A stretch of DNA of 64,000 nt from Rhizomys pruinosus (GCA_009823505.1 VZQC01006876.1:726841-790840), one strand, 5' to 3'. Numbered from the stretch's first letter, positions 35,625 through 46,074 are shown. A program made the numbers and translations. The notes: generated by a model from the letters alone, not told the origin.

Positions 35625-36300
35625 AACAGTAAAAAGCAGTAGTTGATGTTAATTGTGATAATATTTCTGGACTGTGATTTATACAAGGTATTAGTTCAAC
35701 AAATAACAGTACTCTCAAATTTCTTACTGATTTTTTTTTCTTTTTTGGTCCTAGACCTATGAAATCTGTTGTGTACCTTATACACACAGCTCACTTTAAT
35801 CCATCCCTGTCATTGTGAAAGTCTTCAATGGCTGTCACAATAGCTAGGAGCCCCAGTATTGGACACTAGCCAAAGTCTAGATAGGTGAATCCATAGATTT
35901 TTGTGTGAATTTCCTTAGGGAGATCATTTCTACTAATCTCAGATCAAATCAATAATTCCACCCAAATCCAGCTTGGTACACTTTGGAGTTTGGGAGTTAT
36001 TTACAGTAGCACTGGTGAGGGGTCACTTACAGGAACATGGGTGACCCTCGGGAATTTATGTAAACTAAAATGCCCACCCAATATTAGTGATAAATGATAA
36101 AACCTGCACTACTGAAGACCTCCTGTACAACTTCCAGCTAAATATACAACTAAATGTTCTTTCTCTACCAGCAATTCTTTCTTGCTTTATAATCTTAGGG
36201 CAAGAGTCATATGGGTTTTAGACAAGTTTCATGAGCCTCATGAGTTCCGTGGGTACCAGGAGCCTCCTGATCCATGCATGGTGACTTAGTCAGTACTCTG
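35625..36300. other. unassigned sequence
   Basis: No gene and no repeat I can name. Confidence 0.4.
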
Positions 36301-36320
36301 CAATAACAATAGAATATTAT

Positions 36321-36556
36321 GTGGGCTGGAGAGATGGCTCAGTGGTTAAAAGCACTGACTGCTCTAGTAGAGGACCTGGGTTCAATTCCCAGCACCCACA
36401 TGATAGCTTAAAATTGTCCATACTTCCAGTTCCAGGAGACCCAATGCCTTCTTCTGACCTCCATAAGCATTCCATAACACTTCATGGGTGCACTTAGACA
36501 CATTCAGGCAGTACACTCATACACATAAAATAAAAGTATTTAATAAGTATTTCAAA
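36321..36556 (+). repeat. B2 SINE with perfect 10-bp TSD
   Basis: GGGCTGGAGAGATGGCTCAG head, GGTTCAATTCCCAGCACCC B box, CACATAAAATAAAAGT tail. TSD aatagaatat at 36308-36317 and 36557-36566. Confidence 0.92.
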
Positions 36557-36569
36557 AATAGAATATAGT

Positions 36570-37260
36570 ATGATATGCAAATATATACATATATACATGT
36601 ATGCATGCATACATATATGGATATATACGAATATCGCAATCCAAAGGAAACAACAACACATACACAGATGATAGGACTAAGTCAATGGTATTTAAAGCAA
36701 ACACAGAGGGAAAGACCCTTACTTCCATGGAAGATGTGGTTGACAGACAAAGAGAGTCTTTCAAAAGAAAAGATTCCTGTATATAAACAGGACTTCCTGA
36801 GTTGAGAGCAGGGATAAACAGGATCTTAGTTAGAGGGAAAGATGCACATAGTCACTTGGAGAGGGAAAGGGGGACAGCTTTTTAAAGGAATGAGAAGTAT
36901 CTGAATGTGCACAGTCAGGCGGATGTGGTCCCTGAGCATAGGCAGCACCAGAGGCCACAGTGTTAAGTAAAATAGATGTAAGGCCTTCTAACAAGACAGA
37001 CTGATGAAACTCAGAGAACTGACAATGGTGAGGAGGAAACAAGAAGGCAAGATGATGCTGAGGATTTAGCCACGCAGAAAAGGCAAAGACGGAGCTGTCA
37101 TTTGTCAAGAAGAGACACTTGGGAAGAAGGGAATATTTGGGTAAAGATGAAGGGTTTAGTCTTGACCACCTACGCAGCCTTAGGGAAACACATGCTAAGA
37201 TAACAGGACACACACGGTAGAACAGTAAAACATACAATCAGTAGCTGCCCTTCTGATGTC
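36570..37260. other. unassigned sequence
   Basis: Starts with an ATACAT-rich stretch (36583-36630). The 135-codon minus frame at 36830-37237 shows no domain, and I do not treat it as a gene. Confidence 0.35.
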
Positions 37261-37265
37261 CTCGA

Positions 37266-37307
<42 letters not shown>

Positions 37308-37334
37308 CTCTCTCTACCCCCCTCTCTCTCTCTT
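37266..37334. repeat. (CT)n pyrimidine tract
   Basis: CT repeats broken by CCCC and TACCCC interruptions. Confidence 0.93.
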
Positions 37335-37335
37335 A

Positions 37336-37625
37336 GCTGGGGAGATGGCTCAGCAGATAAAGCACTTCCCGGGTAAGGTGAGGACTGGAGTTTAGATCCC
37401 CAGAACCCACATAAATGCTAGACAGGTATGGAAAGCTGCCTGTAAGCCCAGAGGGAGGCAGGGGTCCACAGAACACTCTGCCCAGCCAGACTAGCTTCAG
37501 TGAGTTCTGGGTTCAAGTGAGAGGTCCTGAATCAATGGCCTGCCTTGGTGAGCAAGGCGAAGGCAGTAAAGGAAGATGCCCATGTTAACCTCAGCCCCTG
37601 CGCCACTCATGTAAACCACTTCCAC
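37336..37625 (+). repeat. B4/RSINE1-type SINE
   Basis: tRNA-like head AGCTGGGGAGATGGCTCAGC, GATCCCCAGAACCCACAT, a B1-like middle (CTGCCTGTAAGCCCAGAGGG), GTGAGTTCTGGGTTCAAGTG and a CA-rich tail that runs into the minisatellite. Confidence 0.7.
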
Positions 37626-38345
37626 ACACATGCACACCACACATACACATTCATGCATACACCTTCCACACACATCACATCACATAACATACATACATAA
37701 ATCCAAAAAAACAAATGCACACCACACATACACATTCATGCATACACCTTCCACACACATGCATACACAACATACAGCAAACTAAAAACACACCACATGC
37801 ACACTCACACATACATACTCATGCCATACAGCCTTCCACACTCATGCACACCACACATTACCAATTTCATGTATACACCTTCCAACACATGCATGCACCA
37901 CACATACATACTCATGCATACACCTTCCACACGCATGCACACCACACATACATACTCATGCATACACCTTCCACACGCATGCACACCACACATACACATT
38001 CATGTATACACCTTCCACACACATGCACGCCACACATACATACTCATGCATACACCTTCCACACGCATGCACACCACACATACACATTCATGTATACACC
38101 TTCCACACACATGCATGCCACACATACATACTCATGCATACACCTTCCACACGCATGCACACCACACATACGTACTCATGCATACACCTTCCATACACAT
38201 GCACACCACACATACATACTCATGCATACACTTCTCACACATACACACTCATGTATATACCTTCCACACACATGCACGCCACAAATACACACTCATGTAC
38301 ACACCTTCCACACACATGCACACCACACATACATACTCATGCAAC
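37620..38345. repeat. 44-bp minisatellite, about 16 copies
   Basis: Tandem units built from CACACCACACATACATACTC, ATGCATACACC and TTCCACACGCATG. The motif CACCTTCC recurs at 37921, 37965 and 38009, giving a 44-bp period. Units are shorter and more varied at both ends. Because 44 is not a multiple of three and the unit has no stops, all three frames are open. The long His/Thr-rich frames (37715-38439) are composition artefacts. Confidence 0.93.
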
Positions 38346-38469
38346 AAAGGAAAAATGTTCTCTAACTCCTCCAACTCAAACTATTTGTAACCACTCTGCC
38401 ATCTCATGGAGGCTGAAATTCAATTCATGCCTAGCATAGTTGCTTTTTCACTGTCTAGTTCCTCTTCAT

Positions 38470-38757
38470 TTTCATATGTTAATTCTAATATCATTGCTCA
38501 GGAGTAATTCCCAGTTCCTCCAGATGAGGTCAGAGACCCTTGCGTAAAGATTCCCTTAGTTACTTCCTCAGTGGGAATTTTCACACTTATAACTTTATAT
38601 CTATTTGTGAGACTATTTGATTGATGACTTAGTGCCTTAAAAAATAATGATTAGTAAGCAACAGCATGTCTCTTCTGGCTTGACATTATAATGCTAGCCA
38701 TTGTCACCTACTTGGAACAGAGTTGATGTTCAATAAATATTTATCAAATGAATAAAC
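38470..38757 (+). repeat. L2 LINE 3' end
   Basis: L2 landmarks CTATTTGATTGATGACTTAG (about 38612-38631) and GATGTTCAATAAATATTTAT (about 38724-38743), just before the terminal AATGAATAAA. Confidence 0.65.
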
Positions 38758-38779
38758 AAACACAATATTAAAAGTCTCT

Positions 38780-38985
38780 TTTGAGATGGCTTAGCAGTTA
38801 AGAGCACTAGCTGCTCTTGCGTAGAACCCAAGTTTTGTTCCCAAGACTACCACGGCAGCTAACAACATAACTCCAGTTCCAGGGACTCCAACGCTCCCTT
38901 CCGATCTCCATGGGCATTGCACGACATAGGTGCACTTATACACATGCAGGCAATGCACTCATACGTGTCAAATAAAAATAAATAA
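38780..38985 (+). repeat. B2 SINE
   Basis: GAGATGGCTTAGCAGTTAAG head (first bases missing), AACTCCAGTTCCAGGG, GGGCATTGCACGACATAGG, AATAAAAATAAATAAA tail. Confidence 0.87.
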
Positions 38986-39193
38986 AATATATTTTTATGT
39001 GTATGAATGTTTTGCCTGATTGAATGTAAATGGAGTAAGTGACTGTAATGCTCTCAGAAACCAGAAGAGGGCATCAGAGCCCTAGAACTGAAGTTACAGA
39101 TGGTTGTGAGTCACAATGTGGGTGCTGGGAATTGAACCCAGGTTCTCTGCAAGAGTACCCAGTGCTCTTAACCACTGAGCTGTCTTTCCAGCA
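38986..39193 (-). repeat. B2 SINE, tail to tail with the previous copy
   Basis: Antisense B2: TTATGTGTATGAATG tail side, CAGAAGAGGGCATCAGAG, GTGGGTGCTGGGAATTGAAC and CACTGAGCTGTCTTTCCAG head. Confidence 0.88.
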
Positions 39194-39460
39194 GAAAAGC
39201 AGAAAAATGAACAACAAACCCAAGAAACAGAATAAAATCCTGGAATATAGCCCCACCTCTAAGACTTTTGAGTCTTTTGAGCCAGGGTGGATTCTTAATG
39301 AAGATCAATGGGACCCAGAGGATCTAAGATAACCCTCTCCTCCCCACTTCATCCAAATTCACAAGGCCAGAAAGTTGAATGAGGAAGGAGGCTGTGCTGT
39401 TCATAAAACAATACAACATTCTCATGCTGTCTCTTTTTTTTTTTTTTAATGCAACAATTT
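39194..39460. other. unassigned sequence
   Basis: Includes a poly(T) at about 39433-39447. No gene. Confidence 0.35.
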
Positions 39461-39479
39461 GATTTAAAGGGTCATTTTT

Positions 39480-39748
39480 AGCTTGGGTGTCTGATCTTAG
39501 TCGTGTACTTGTCAGGGTTGGCAGTGCTCATCACCATAGTGTAAATAGTGTAGCTGCTATAAACAGGAATCACTGATAAAACATAGACGGATTTGGTGCT
39601 AGGCTATACAAGTGAGGCACACTATATGTCCTTTGATTTTCTGAGACTATGTTACTTCACTTAGCATAATGGCTTCTAGCTCCATCCATTTACCTGCAAA
39701 TTTCATGATGTTGTCTTCCTTTACTGCTACATAGAATTCCATTGTGTC
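39480..39748 (-). mobile_element. L1 ORF2/3' fragment, antisense, left part
   Basis: TACTTCACTTAGCATAATGG, ATTTCATGATGTTGTCTTCC and AGAATTCCATTGTGT match the antisense L1 text also seen at 55600-55690. It breaks off at 39748, where a sense-strand L1 piece begins. Confidence 0.8.
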
Positions 39749-40957
39749 CTGGGAATCACCAAAGCTCAACCAAGAAGAGATCGACAGCTTAAACAGACCC
39801 ATAATATATGAAGAAATTAAAGATGTAATAAGAAACCTCCCAAGTAAAAAAAGCCCAGGCCCAGAAGGTTTCATGGCAGAATTCTATAAAACATTTCGAA
39901 AAGACAACTGTTATTACTCAAATTGTTTAGAAAGATACAAACAGAGGGAATTCTCCCATATTCCTTCTATGAAGCCAGCATCACACTATTACCAAAACCA
40001 GGCAAAGATGAAACCAAAAAAGAGAACTATAGACTCATCTCATTAATGAACACAGATGCAAAAATTCTAAACAAAATACTTGCAGACCACATTCAGACCC
40101 ACATCAAAAAGATCATCCATCATGACCAAGATGGATTCATACCAGAGGTGCAGGGATGGTTCAACATACAAAAATCAATAAATATCAGAAAACATACAAA
40201 TGGACTGAAAGACAAAAACCACACAATCATCTCAATTGATGCAGAAAATGCCTTTGACAAAATCCAGCATCCCTTCATGCTTAAAGTCCTAGAAGGAATT
40301 GGATTGGAGGGATCATTCCTCAATGTAATCAAAGCCATATACAGAAAACCCACAGCTGATATCATCCTAAATGGAGAAATGACAAAACATTCTCTTTAAA
40401 GGTAGGAACTCAGCAAGGCTTCCCCCTGTCACCACTCCTCTTCGATATAGTGCTTGAAATACTTGCTAAGGCAAGAAAAGGAAATTAAAGGAGTACTAAT
40501 TGGAAAAGAGGAAGTCAAGCTATCTCTTTTTGCTGATGATATGATTGTTTACTCAAGGGATGCTAAAAACTCCACCAGAAAACACCTAGAAATGATTAAG
40601 AGCTTCAGTAAAGTGACAGATACAAAGTTAACCTAGAAAAATCATTAGCCTTTCTTTACATCAACAACAAGCAACTGAAGAAGGACTACAAGGAGACCTT
40701 CCCATTCATAATAGCCTCAAAAACAATAAAATACCTAGGAAAAAAACTAACCAAAGACACCAAAGATCTCTACAAAAGAATTTTAAACCCCTGAAGAAGG
40801 AAATTGAAGAAGACATCAAAAGATGGAAAAATCATCCATGCATGAGCATCCACTGCTAGTGGGAATGCAAACTCGTACAGCCACTATGGAAAGCAGTGTG
40901 GAAAACCCTTGGAAGACTTAGAATGAACTTGACACCTGACCCAGCCATACCATAATA
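39749..40957 (+). pseudogene. L1 ORF2 reverse-transcriptase fragment, sense, internally deleted
   Basis: ORF2p is the L1 endonuclease/reverse transcriptase. The sense reading shows IRNLPSKKSPGPEGF, the RT block [48 protein letters not shown] and the catalytic FADDMIVYS (about 40530-40556). Several frameshifts and stops separate the frames (near 39920, 40400 and 40635). At about 40845 the text jumps from DIKRWK to the C-terminal region (GGGAATGCAAACTCGTACAG), so an internal part is missing. Confidence 0.88.
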
Positions 40958-41320
40958 GTTCTTCGCTATCGTGAAAAGAGCTGCAATAAACATGGTTGTG
41001 TATGTATCTCTGCAATAGGATGATTCTTGTGGCTATATACCCAGGAGTGGTATGACTGAGTCAAGTGGTAGGTTCATTTTGAGTCTTTCAAAAATTCTCC
41101 ACACAGCTTTCCAGACAGGTTGCAGGAGTTTGTATTCCCACCAACAGTGGATGAGTGTTCCCCTTTCCCCACAACCTCTCCAGCATTTGGTACCATTTGT
41201 TCACTTGAGCATAGCCAGTCTTACAGGGTAAGATGAAATCTTAATGTGGTTTTAATTTGCTTTTCTCTAATAACTAGCGATGCTGAACATTTTTTAAAAT
41301 GTTTCTCAGCCATCTTCACT
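40958..41320 (-). mobile_element. L1 ORF2/3' fragment, antisense, right part
   Basis: Resumes the antisense L1: GAGCTGCAATAAACATGG, ATACCCAGGAGTGGTATG, TTCCCACCAACAGTGGATGA and CACAACCTCTCCAGCATTTG. Relative to 55690-55755, about 60 bp of the antisense element are missing at the point where the sense piece sits. Confidence 0.82.
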
Positions 41321-41419
41321 TATTTATTTTTTTTTGAAGTTTCTTCTAAGTCTGTAGGGTACAGCTCTATGTCATAGAACTTACCCAATGAGTATGAGGC
41401 CCCAAGTTCCATCCCTAGC

Positions 41420-41420
<1 letters not shown>

Positions 41421-41464
<44 letters not shown>
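41421..41464. repeat. (CA)n microsatellite
   Basis: About 22 CA units. Confidence 0.95.
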
Positions 41465-41469
<5 letters not shown>

Positions 41470-41692
41470 AAAACCTTTCCTATGAAGAAATGGAGAATGG
41501 TAATATGAGTAGAGTTTATTCAAAGGTGTGTTAGTCTGACCTGTGATTTCATATTTATTCTATTATTGCTAATGTATTTTAAAAAATAATCTGTGGAACT
41601 CCTTTTTAAAAAATAGCTACTTAGTACTTTTGAAAGTTATATGAAACAAATTAATTTCCTATTGTCATTTATCATTTGTTAATAAAATATCA

Positions 41693-41715
41693 TTATATAT
41701 ATATATATATATATT
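41693..41715. repeat. (TA)n microsatellite
   Basis: About 11 TA units. Confidence 0.9.
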
Positions 41716-41879
41716 TAAGTCCCTTTTGAGACCCAAAGTTGTCTGAGAAGTATCATAGCATGAATTCCACCACTCATCCACAGATGCAATCAAGAAAAGA
41801 GTATTAACCTTTATTGTCTATCATTTAATTTCTGTTTTTAATTCTTCAATCACAACTGAGGTGGCGGAAATTTAGTCAC

Positions 41880-42205
41880 AGTCATTTTTTTTTGTTTCCC
41901 AGCATTGTTAAAGGCTGTCTTTTCCCTAGTGAGTAGGGAAATGGAGAAGACTCCTCAGGAACACAGAGGAAACCACGGAGGAACACTGCTTGCTAGCTCA
42001 CTCATCCACCCATCCTAGCTCACATTTTTAAACAGCTCAAGTAACTTGCTCAGGGAATAGTGCCCCCACCATGGCGGGGCCTGTCACCTCAGTCATCTAC
42101 CAGGATAACCTCATAGGTCAATATGATCTGGGAAATCCCTCATTTGAGAGACTCCCTTCTCAGGTGACTCCAGGCTATGTGACATTGAAAGCTAGTGCTA
42201 ACAAG
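41880..42205. repeat. old rodent LTR-like repeat, 3' part
   Basis: ACACTGCTTGCTAGCTCACT, ATGATCTGGGAAATCCCTCA and CTCAGGTGACTCCAGGCTATG resemble the second half of the abundant rodent repeat whose first half is seen at 48497. Confidence 0.45.
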
Positions 42206-42399
42206 GGCAGGCAGGAAGAGAATGAATGAGAATATACAGTCTGAATTCTCCAGTCCTTCATGTCACAGCTCACATTTTAAGTGTTTGGAAGAAGCTTTTC
42301 ATTCATGCCTCTGACCTCCCTGGAAAAATACCATTTGTTCCTCTGAGAGCACTTATTATAAAAGTGCTCACATTAGTTAAGGGTGTAAGCCCTGAATCC

Positions 42400-42600
42400 A
42401 GCTTGCTTTGTTTAAGTCCCAGCTAAGACATCTTGGGCAGGTTATTTAAGGACTCTGAGCAGTGCTTCCTACCTAAAAAATGGAGAGACAACTATAGAAT
42501 CAATGTCATTAGAATTGTTATGAAGATTAAATGAGGTAATAACTGCACAATTTTTAGTTCATTATTTAACACATTTAAGCACTCGAAAGTCATCTATTTC
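42400..42600 (-). repeat. MIR SINE, antisense
   Basis: GGGCAGGTTATTTAAGGACTC, AAAATGGAGAGACAACTATAG and GAAGATTAAATGAGGTAATA follow the antisense MIR order. Confidence 0.65.
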
Positions 42601-42624
42601 ACTTATGACTCTCTACTTTCATGA

Positions 42625-42930
42625 TGAAAATTTCAAAACTGCTACATTTGTTGAACACATACTACTTCTTTTTTTTTTTGCGGTTCTCAGCCTCAGCCTT
42701 TAACGGCTGCGCTATCCCAACAGCCCCATACTACTTCTTAATGCCCAGGAAACCATTCTACATGAATTTTCACAATGAAACCATAGCTGATTCTATGGGT
42801 TATTATTTTACTTCTACATCATTATGAAACTGAGGCCCAAAAGGGTTGCATAAATTGTGGAAGGTCTCATAGCTAGTAATTAGATTTATTGTCATTTGAG
42901 CCTAGTTGATAATGCAGCAGACTTGTATTC
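42625..42930 (+). repeat. MIR SINE interrupted by a mini-SINE
   Basis: TTGTTGAACACATACTACTT, then after the insertion AATGCCCAGGAAACCATTC, TTATGAAACTGAGGCCCAAA (42823-42842) and TCATAGCTAGTAATTAGA. The order is that of a MIR. Confidence 0.68.
42671..42726 (-). mobile_element. very short retroposed SINE (mini-SINE) with perfect 13-bp TSD
   Basis: On the minus strand a 47-nt head, GGGGCTGTTGGGATAGCGCA then GCCGTTAAAGGCTGAGGC then TGAGAACCGC, followed by A9 or more. The perfect TSD catactacttctt lies at 42658-42670 and 42727-42739. The start resembles a B2 head (GGGGCTG, AGCGGTTAA) and the end the B2 motif GAGAACCG, so it may be a B2 lacking the intervening ~45 nt including the B box. Inserted in a MIR. 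Confidence 0.8.
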
Positions 42931-42949
42931 TGTCTCTAGAGATGGACAC

Positions 42950-43085
42950 ATCTTACATCTTGTACTAGATTATAAATTCCATGCCAGGCAAGGATTTGAT
43001 CTGATTTATCTTTGTATCCCCCAAAGCATCTAACTTAATGTCTTATATACCAACAATGGAGTAAATATTTATTAAATGATTGAAC
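42950..43085 (+). repeat. L2 LINE 3' end
   Basis: ACTAGATTATAAATTCCATG, CTGATTTATCTTTGTATCCC and GAGTAAATATTTATTAAATG match the L2 3' terminus. Confidence 0.7.
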
Positions 43086-43405
43086 ACAGAGAGAAGGGAC
43101 CCCAAAGTCAAACTCCATCAGCGTCATAATTTTGTCCTGGCATTAAGTCTGCAGAAGGTGCCTCTCATGCATTTGAACAGAGGAAATCTTCCCATTGTTT
43201 GAACAGCATCCCAGTAGCACATTGTAAAGGGCAGTATCTCCTAGAAGAAATGTCACACAGACAGGTCCATTATACCACTTGGTCTATCTCAATGTTGGCT
43301 ACATTCATCAAATATGTGGCATCTCAAAATGTTTACATTTACACATGGCAACCTAACCCATTTGTAATTCATGGTTTTTTTTTTTTTTGTTTGTTTTTTT
43401 TGTTT
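43085..43405. other. unassigned sequence with T-rich end
   Basis: No gene. A T/G-rich stretch (43374-43406) adjoins the next SINE. Confidence 0.35.
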
Positions 43406-43408
43406 TTA

Positions 43409-43710
43409 CCTAGGACTGGGGTAGTAGCTCATTCAGGGAAGTGCTTCTCTTACAAGAATGAGGACCTGAGTTAGACTGACCAGAATCCAACACGAAAAGG
43501 TGAGCCTGGTGGTGGGAACTTAGAATCCTGGAGCTTGGGGGCTAGGCAGCAGAGTCTACTTGTCAAGCTGCAAATCAAAGAAAGACTGTCTCAAAAAACA
43601 AACAGCAACTGTGGAATAAAATCTGTGGTTGTTCTCTGGCCTCCACATACATGCACACAAACACATCTGCATACATACAAACACACCCAAACACATGTGC
43701 ACCTAGATAT
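43409..43710 (+). repeat. B4/RSINE1-type SINE
   Basis: GACTGGGGTAGTAGCTCATTC head, ATGAGGACCTGAGTTAGAC, AGCCTGGTGGTGGGAACTTA, AAAGACTGTCTCAAAAAAC, then CTCTGGCCTCCACATACATG and a CA-rich tail. Confidence 0.7.
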
Positions 43711-43714
43711 GCAC

Positions 43715-44340
43715 AAAGACAACGTATAATTTTTCTATAGAAAAATGACCTGAAAAACAAGATGGAACACATTGAAATTATTTGTGTGGCACTTAGTGTG
43801 ATTCTTGTAGGAGCTCGAGAGAATTTGGGTTGAATTGAGTTTATTAATGTGTCTATAATAATTTAGCTTTTTGTATGTGATGTACACATTCTCTAGTTCC
43901 AATTTTCCAGTCATTTTATGGCCTGTCAGGGGATAGATGATCTTGTCAACATTCTTTGAAGAACTAGCCATGTAGGAATTTCTAACTGCAAATACTAGGC
44001 AGTAGTGTCAATGATAAATCCTTATATTTGTAAAGAATTTCTAGCACTAATTTTCAAGACTTTAATATTACATACAAAACTCAGATAGTAGATTTGATTA
44101 GCTCCAGAAAGTTTGAATGAATTGCTTCTCAATAATCTACATTTTTATAAAAATGTATATAAATAATCATTTATGATGGATATAGTTAGCTTTCTCAGAA
44201 AACACTATGATGCAGAATAATACATTGAGAAATTATATAGCTTCATACAAAAGCCAGGAAGTGCTAGACAGTGAGTTAATAGGTCATATGAGGAAAGGAT
44301 TTGTGTGGGAAAGAATATAAGACTTGATAGGCTCCACAAT
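43715..44340. other. unassigned sequence
   Basis: AT-rich, no gene and no nameable repeat. Confidence 0.4.
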
Positions 44341-44344
44341 CCTA

Positions 44345-44510
44345 GCACAGTAGTCCTTAAAGTCTGGCCCATGGACCACCAGCATCAGTATGACCTTGTA
44401 ACTCAACAGTACTGCAAATTCTCAGCCCCCACCCTGCCCTTCAGAATTTGGAAAAATATGTGGGTCCCAGTAATCTTTGTCTTAGGAAGACTTCATAATA
44501 ATTCTTTTAA
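44345..44510 (+). repeat. MER5A-like DNA transposon remnant, left part
   Basis: AGTCCTTAAAGTCTGGCCCA, TGGACCACCAGCATCAGTAT, GCAAATTCTCAGCCCCCACC and GTGGGTCCCAGTAATCTTTG match MER5A (hAT-Charlie). The element is split by a B2 and resumes at 45462. Confidence 0.75.
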
Positions 44511-44602
44511 AATATTTTATTTTTGTTATTTTTATTTTACAAGTATGGGTGTATTGCCTGCATATATGTAAGTGTGCCTGTGTTGTGTAATGACCACAGA
44601 GG
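44511..44602 (-). repeat. B2 SINE, tail part (interrupted)
   Basis: Antisense B2 tail side (ATTTTACAAGTATGGGTGTA, TGTGTTGTGTAATGACC). It is separated from its head at 45317-45461 by a solo LTR. The outer TSD of the whole B2 is ataattctt(t/c)taa at 44498-44510 and 45462-45474. Confidence 0.85.
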
Positions 44603-45316
44603 TGTAGAAGGCTTCCTTTGCCACAAGCAGGTACAGTGCAGTCCTGCTAAGGGAGGGAGAGCACAGTGGCCCCCTGCGGCCACTATAGGGAACTGACCCC
44701 TCTGCCCAGAGATCAGTAGGTTACTTTCATAACCCAACCTGAGAGGTACTTCCTACTCAGGTCCTTAGCCTGGGACAATGGAACGTTTCCAGCCTTGGCC
44801 ATGCTTTTTCCACCTACCCAAAGACTGCTGGCCCCTGGACAGGACTTTCAGGCTGATTGTCGATTGCATATCTTCAGCTTATGCCCACTCACAATTTACT
44901 TCACAGCTGGCTATCTGATAGATTTCCTTCCAGCCCCACACCAGCTATCCAGGTTGGTTGTCTGATGGACGGTCCAAACCACTGGTAACTTGAACGTAAT
45001 TCAGGCCTGCTTTGACCTGTATGTGTGCAAAATTAACGGCCGGGAATTCTGTGTAATGATGGTAACGGAGAATTCAATTTATTACCTGCTACAGCTTGCT
45101 TTTGTAAGCAAAATGACATCAGCTCCCAGAGCCAATCACAGGCCCCCAGTTCCATGGCACTGCACACTGCTGCCGCACCCAGCATCATGCACCTGGGCCA
45201 CATTGCATGCTCCTTCCTGGGGTGGAGTCAGAGAAATCCCATGACTCTCACCCAAATGGTGCCCTGAGGGGTGCTATCTGAGAACTAGCCCCCAATTCAA
45301 ACTGGATCTTCCTACA
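44603..45316 (-). mobile_element. solo LTR (ERVK-type) with perfect 6-bp TSD
   Basis: 714 bp with inverted termini TGTAGAAGG...CTTCCTACA. The TSD cagagg lies at 44597-44602 and 45317-45322. On the minus strand a CCAAT-like motif and AATAAA-type signal lie in plausible order (about 45135 and 45080), which is the basis for the orientation. It is homologous to the interrupted LTR at 3639-5545. There are no internal viral genes: this is a solo LTR left by recombination. Confidence 0.88.
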
Positions 45317-45461
45317 CAGAGGTCAGAAGAGGGTGTCAGATCTCCAGGAACTGGAGTTCAAGATGGTTGTTAGCCTCTTCGTTGGTGCTAGAAACCAAAC
45401 CCAAGTTCTCTGCAAGAGCAGCCAGTGCTCTTAACCACTGAGCCATATCTCCAGTAACATG
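45317..45461 (-). repeat. B2 SINE, head part (interrupted)
   Basis: Continues GGTCAGAAGAGGGTGTCAGA, CTCCAGGAACTGGAGTTCAA, CAAGAGCAGCCAGTGCTCTT and ends ACTGAGCCATATCTCCAG. Confidence 0.88.
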
Positions 45462-45515
45462 ATAATTCTTCTAAACTTGTGTTTCAACACCCACTGAACT
45501 AGAGTATGGATCTTC
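45462..45515 (+). repeat. MER5A-like remnant, right part
   Basis: GATAATTCTTCTAAACTTGT and GTTTCAACACCCACTGAAC continue the MER5A end. Confidence 0.6.
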
Positions 45516-45786
45516 ACAACCATATTCTTATCTTGCCTGTGTGAATTTCCACATCAGTAATTTTTTTATCATCACGCAGTTAGTAAAGGCAAAAACATCT
45601 AGTTCCTAACTTAAAGAGTTGAAGAAGGTGAATCTAGATTTAAATGGATTTTGTGTGTTCCTAGAGTCTGAATCTTATTCAAGATTCTGAACCAGATCAG
45701 GAGCTATTCCTCAAAGCAGCTGCAGGGACAGACTCTGACCAGCTCTGCTCAGTGGATGGCAGAGGGAGAGTAAGATGACCTGTGAG

Positions 45787-45995
45787 GGGCTGGAGAGATG
45801 GCCAAAGAGCACTGGCTGCTCTTGCAGAGGACCCAGGCTTTGTTCCCAGCACCCAGATGGCAGTTAACAGCCATCAGTAACTCCAGCTCCAGGGGATCCA
45901 ACCCCCTCTTCTGACCTCCATGGGCATTGCATGACCCAGGTGCACTTCCCCACATGCAAGTGACACATTCATACGCATAAAATAAAAATAATGAG
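45787..45995 (+). repeat. B2 SINE
   Basis: AGGGGCTGGAGAGATGGCCA head with a short deletion, CCAGGCTTTGTTCCCAGCAC, TGGGCATTGCATGACCCAGG, GCATAAAATAAAAATAATG tail. Confidence 0.9.
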
Positions 45996-46074
45996 AATTT
46001 TTAAAAGCTGCCATGAGACATCAGCCTTTGAGAGCTACATATGTAACAAAGTATGTAGCAACTTTCAATTTTTT

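Noticed and set aside
36830..37237. 135-codon minus frame
   Set aside because: No domain, no splice or promoter context, ordinary chance length for this composition.
37620..38345. CRISPR-like regular repeats
   Set aside because: Tandem 44-bp units without unique spacers, in a rodent genome; a minisatellite.
37715..38439. Three overlapping His/Thr/Ser-rich open frames of 145-216 codons
   Set aside because: They are the three frames of a 44-bp stop-free minisatellite; period not divisible by three, no start context, no domain.
39923..40636. Functional reverse transcriptase
   Set aside because: RT motifs are clear, but frameshifts, stops and an internal deletion make it a dead L1 ORF2 fragment.
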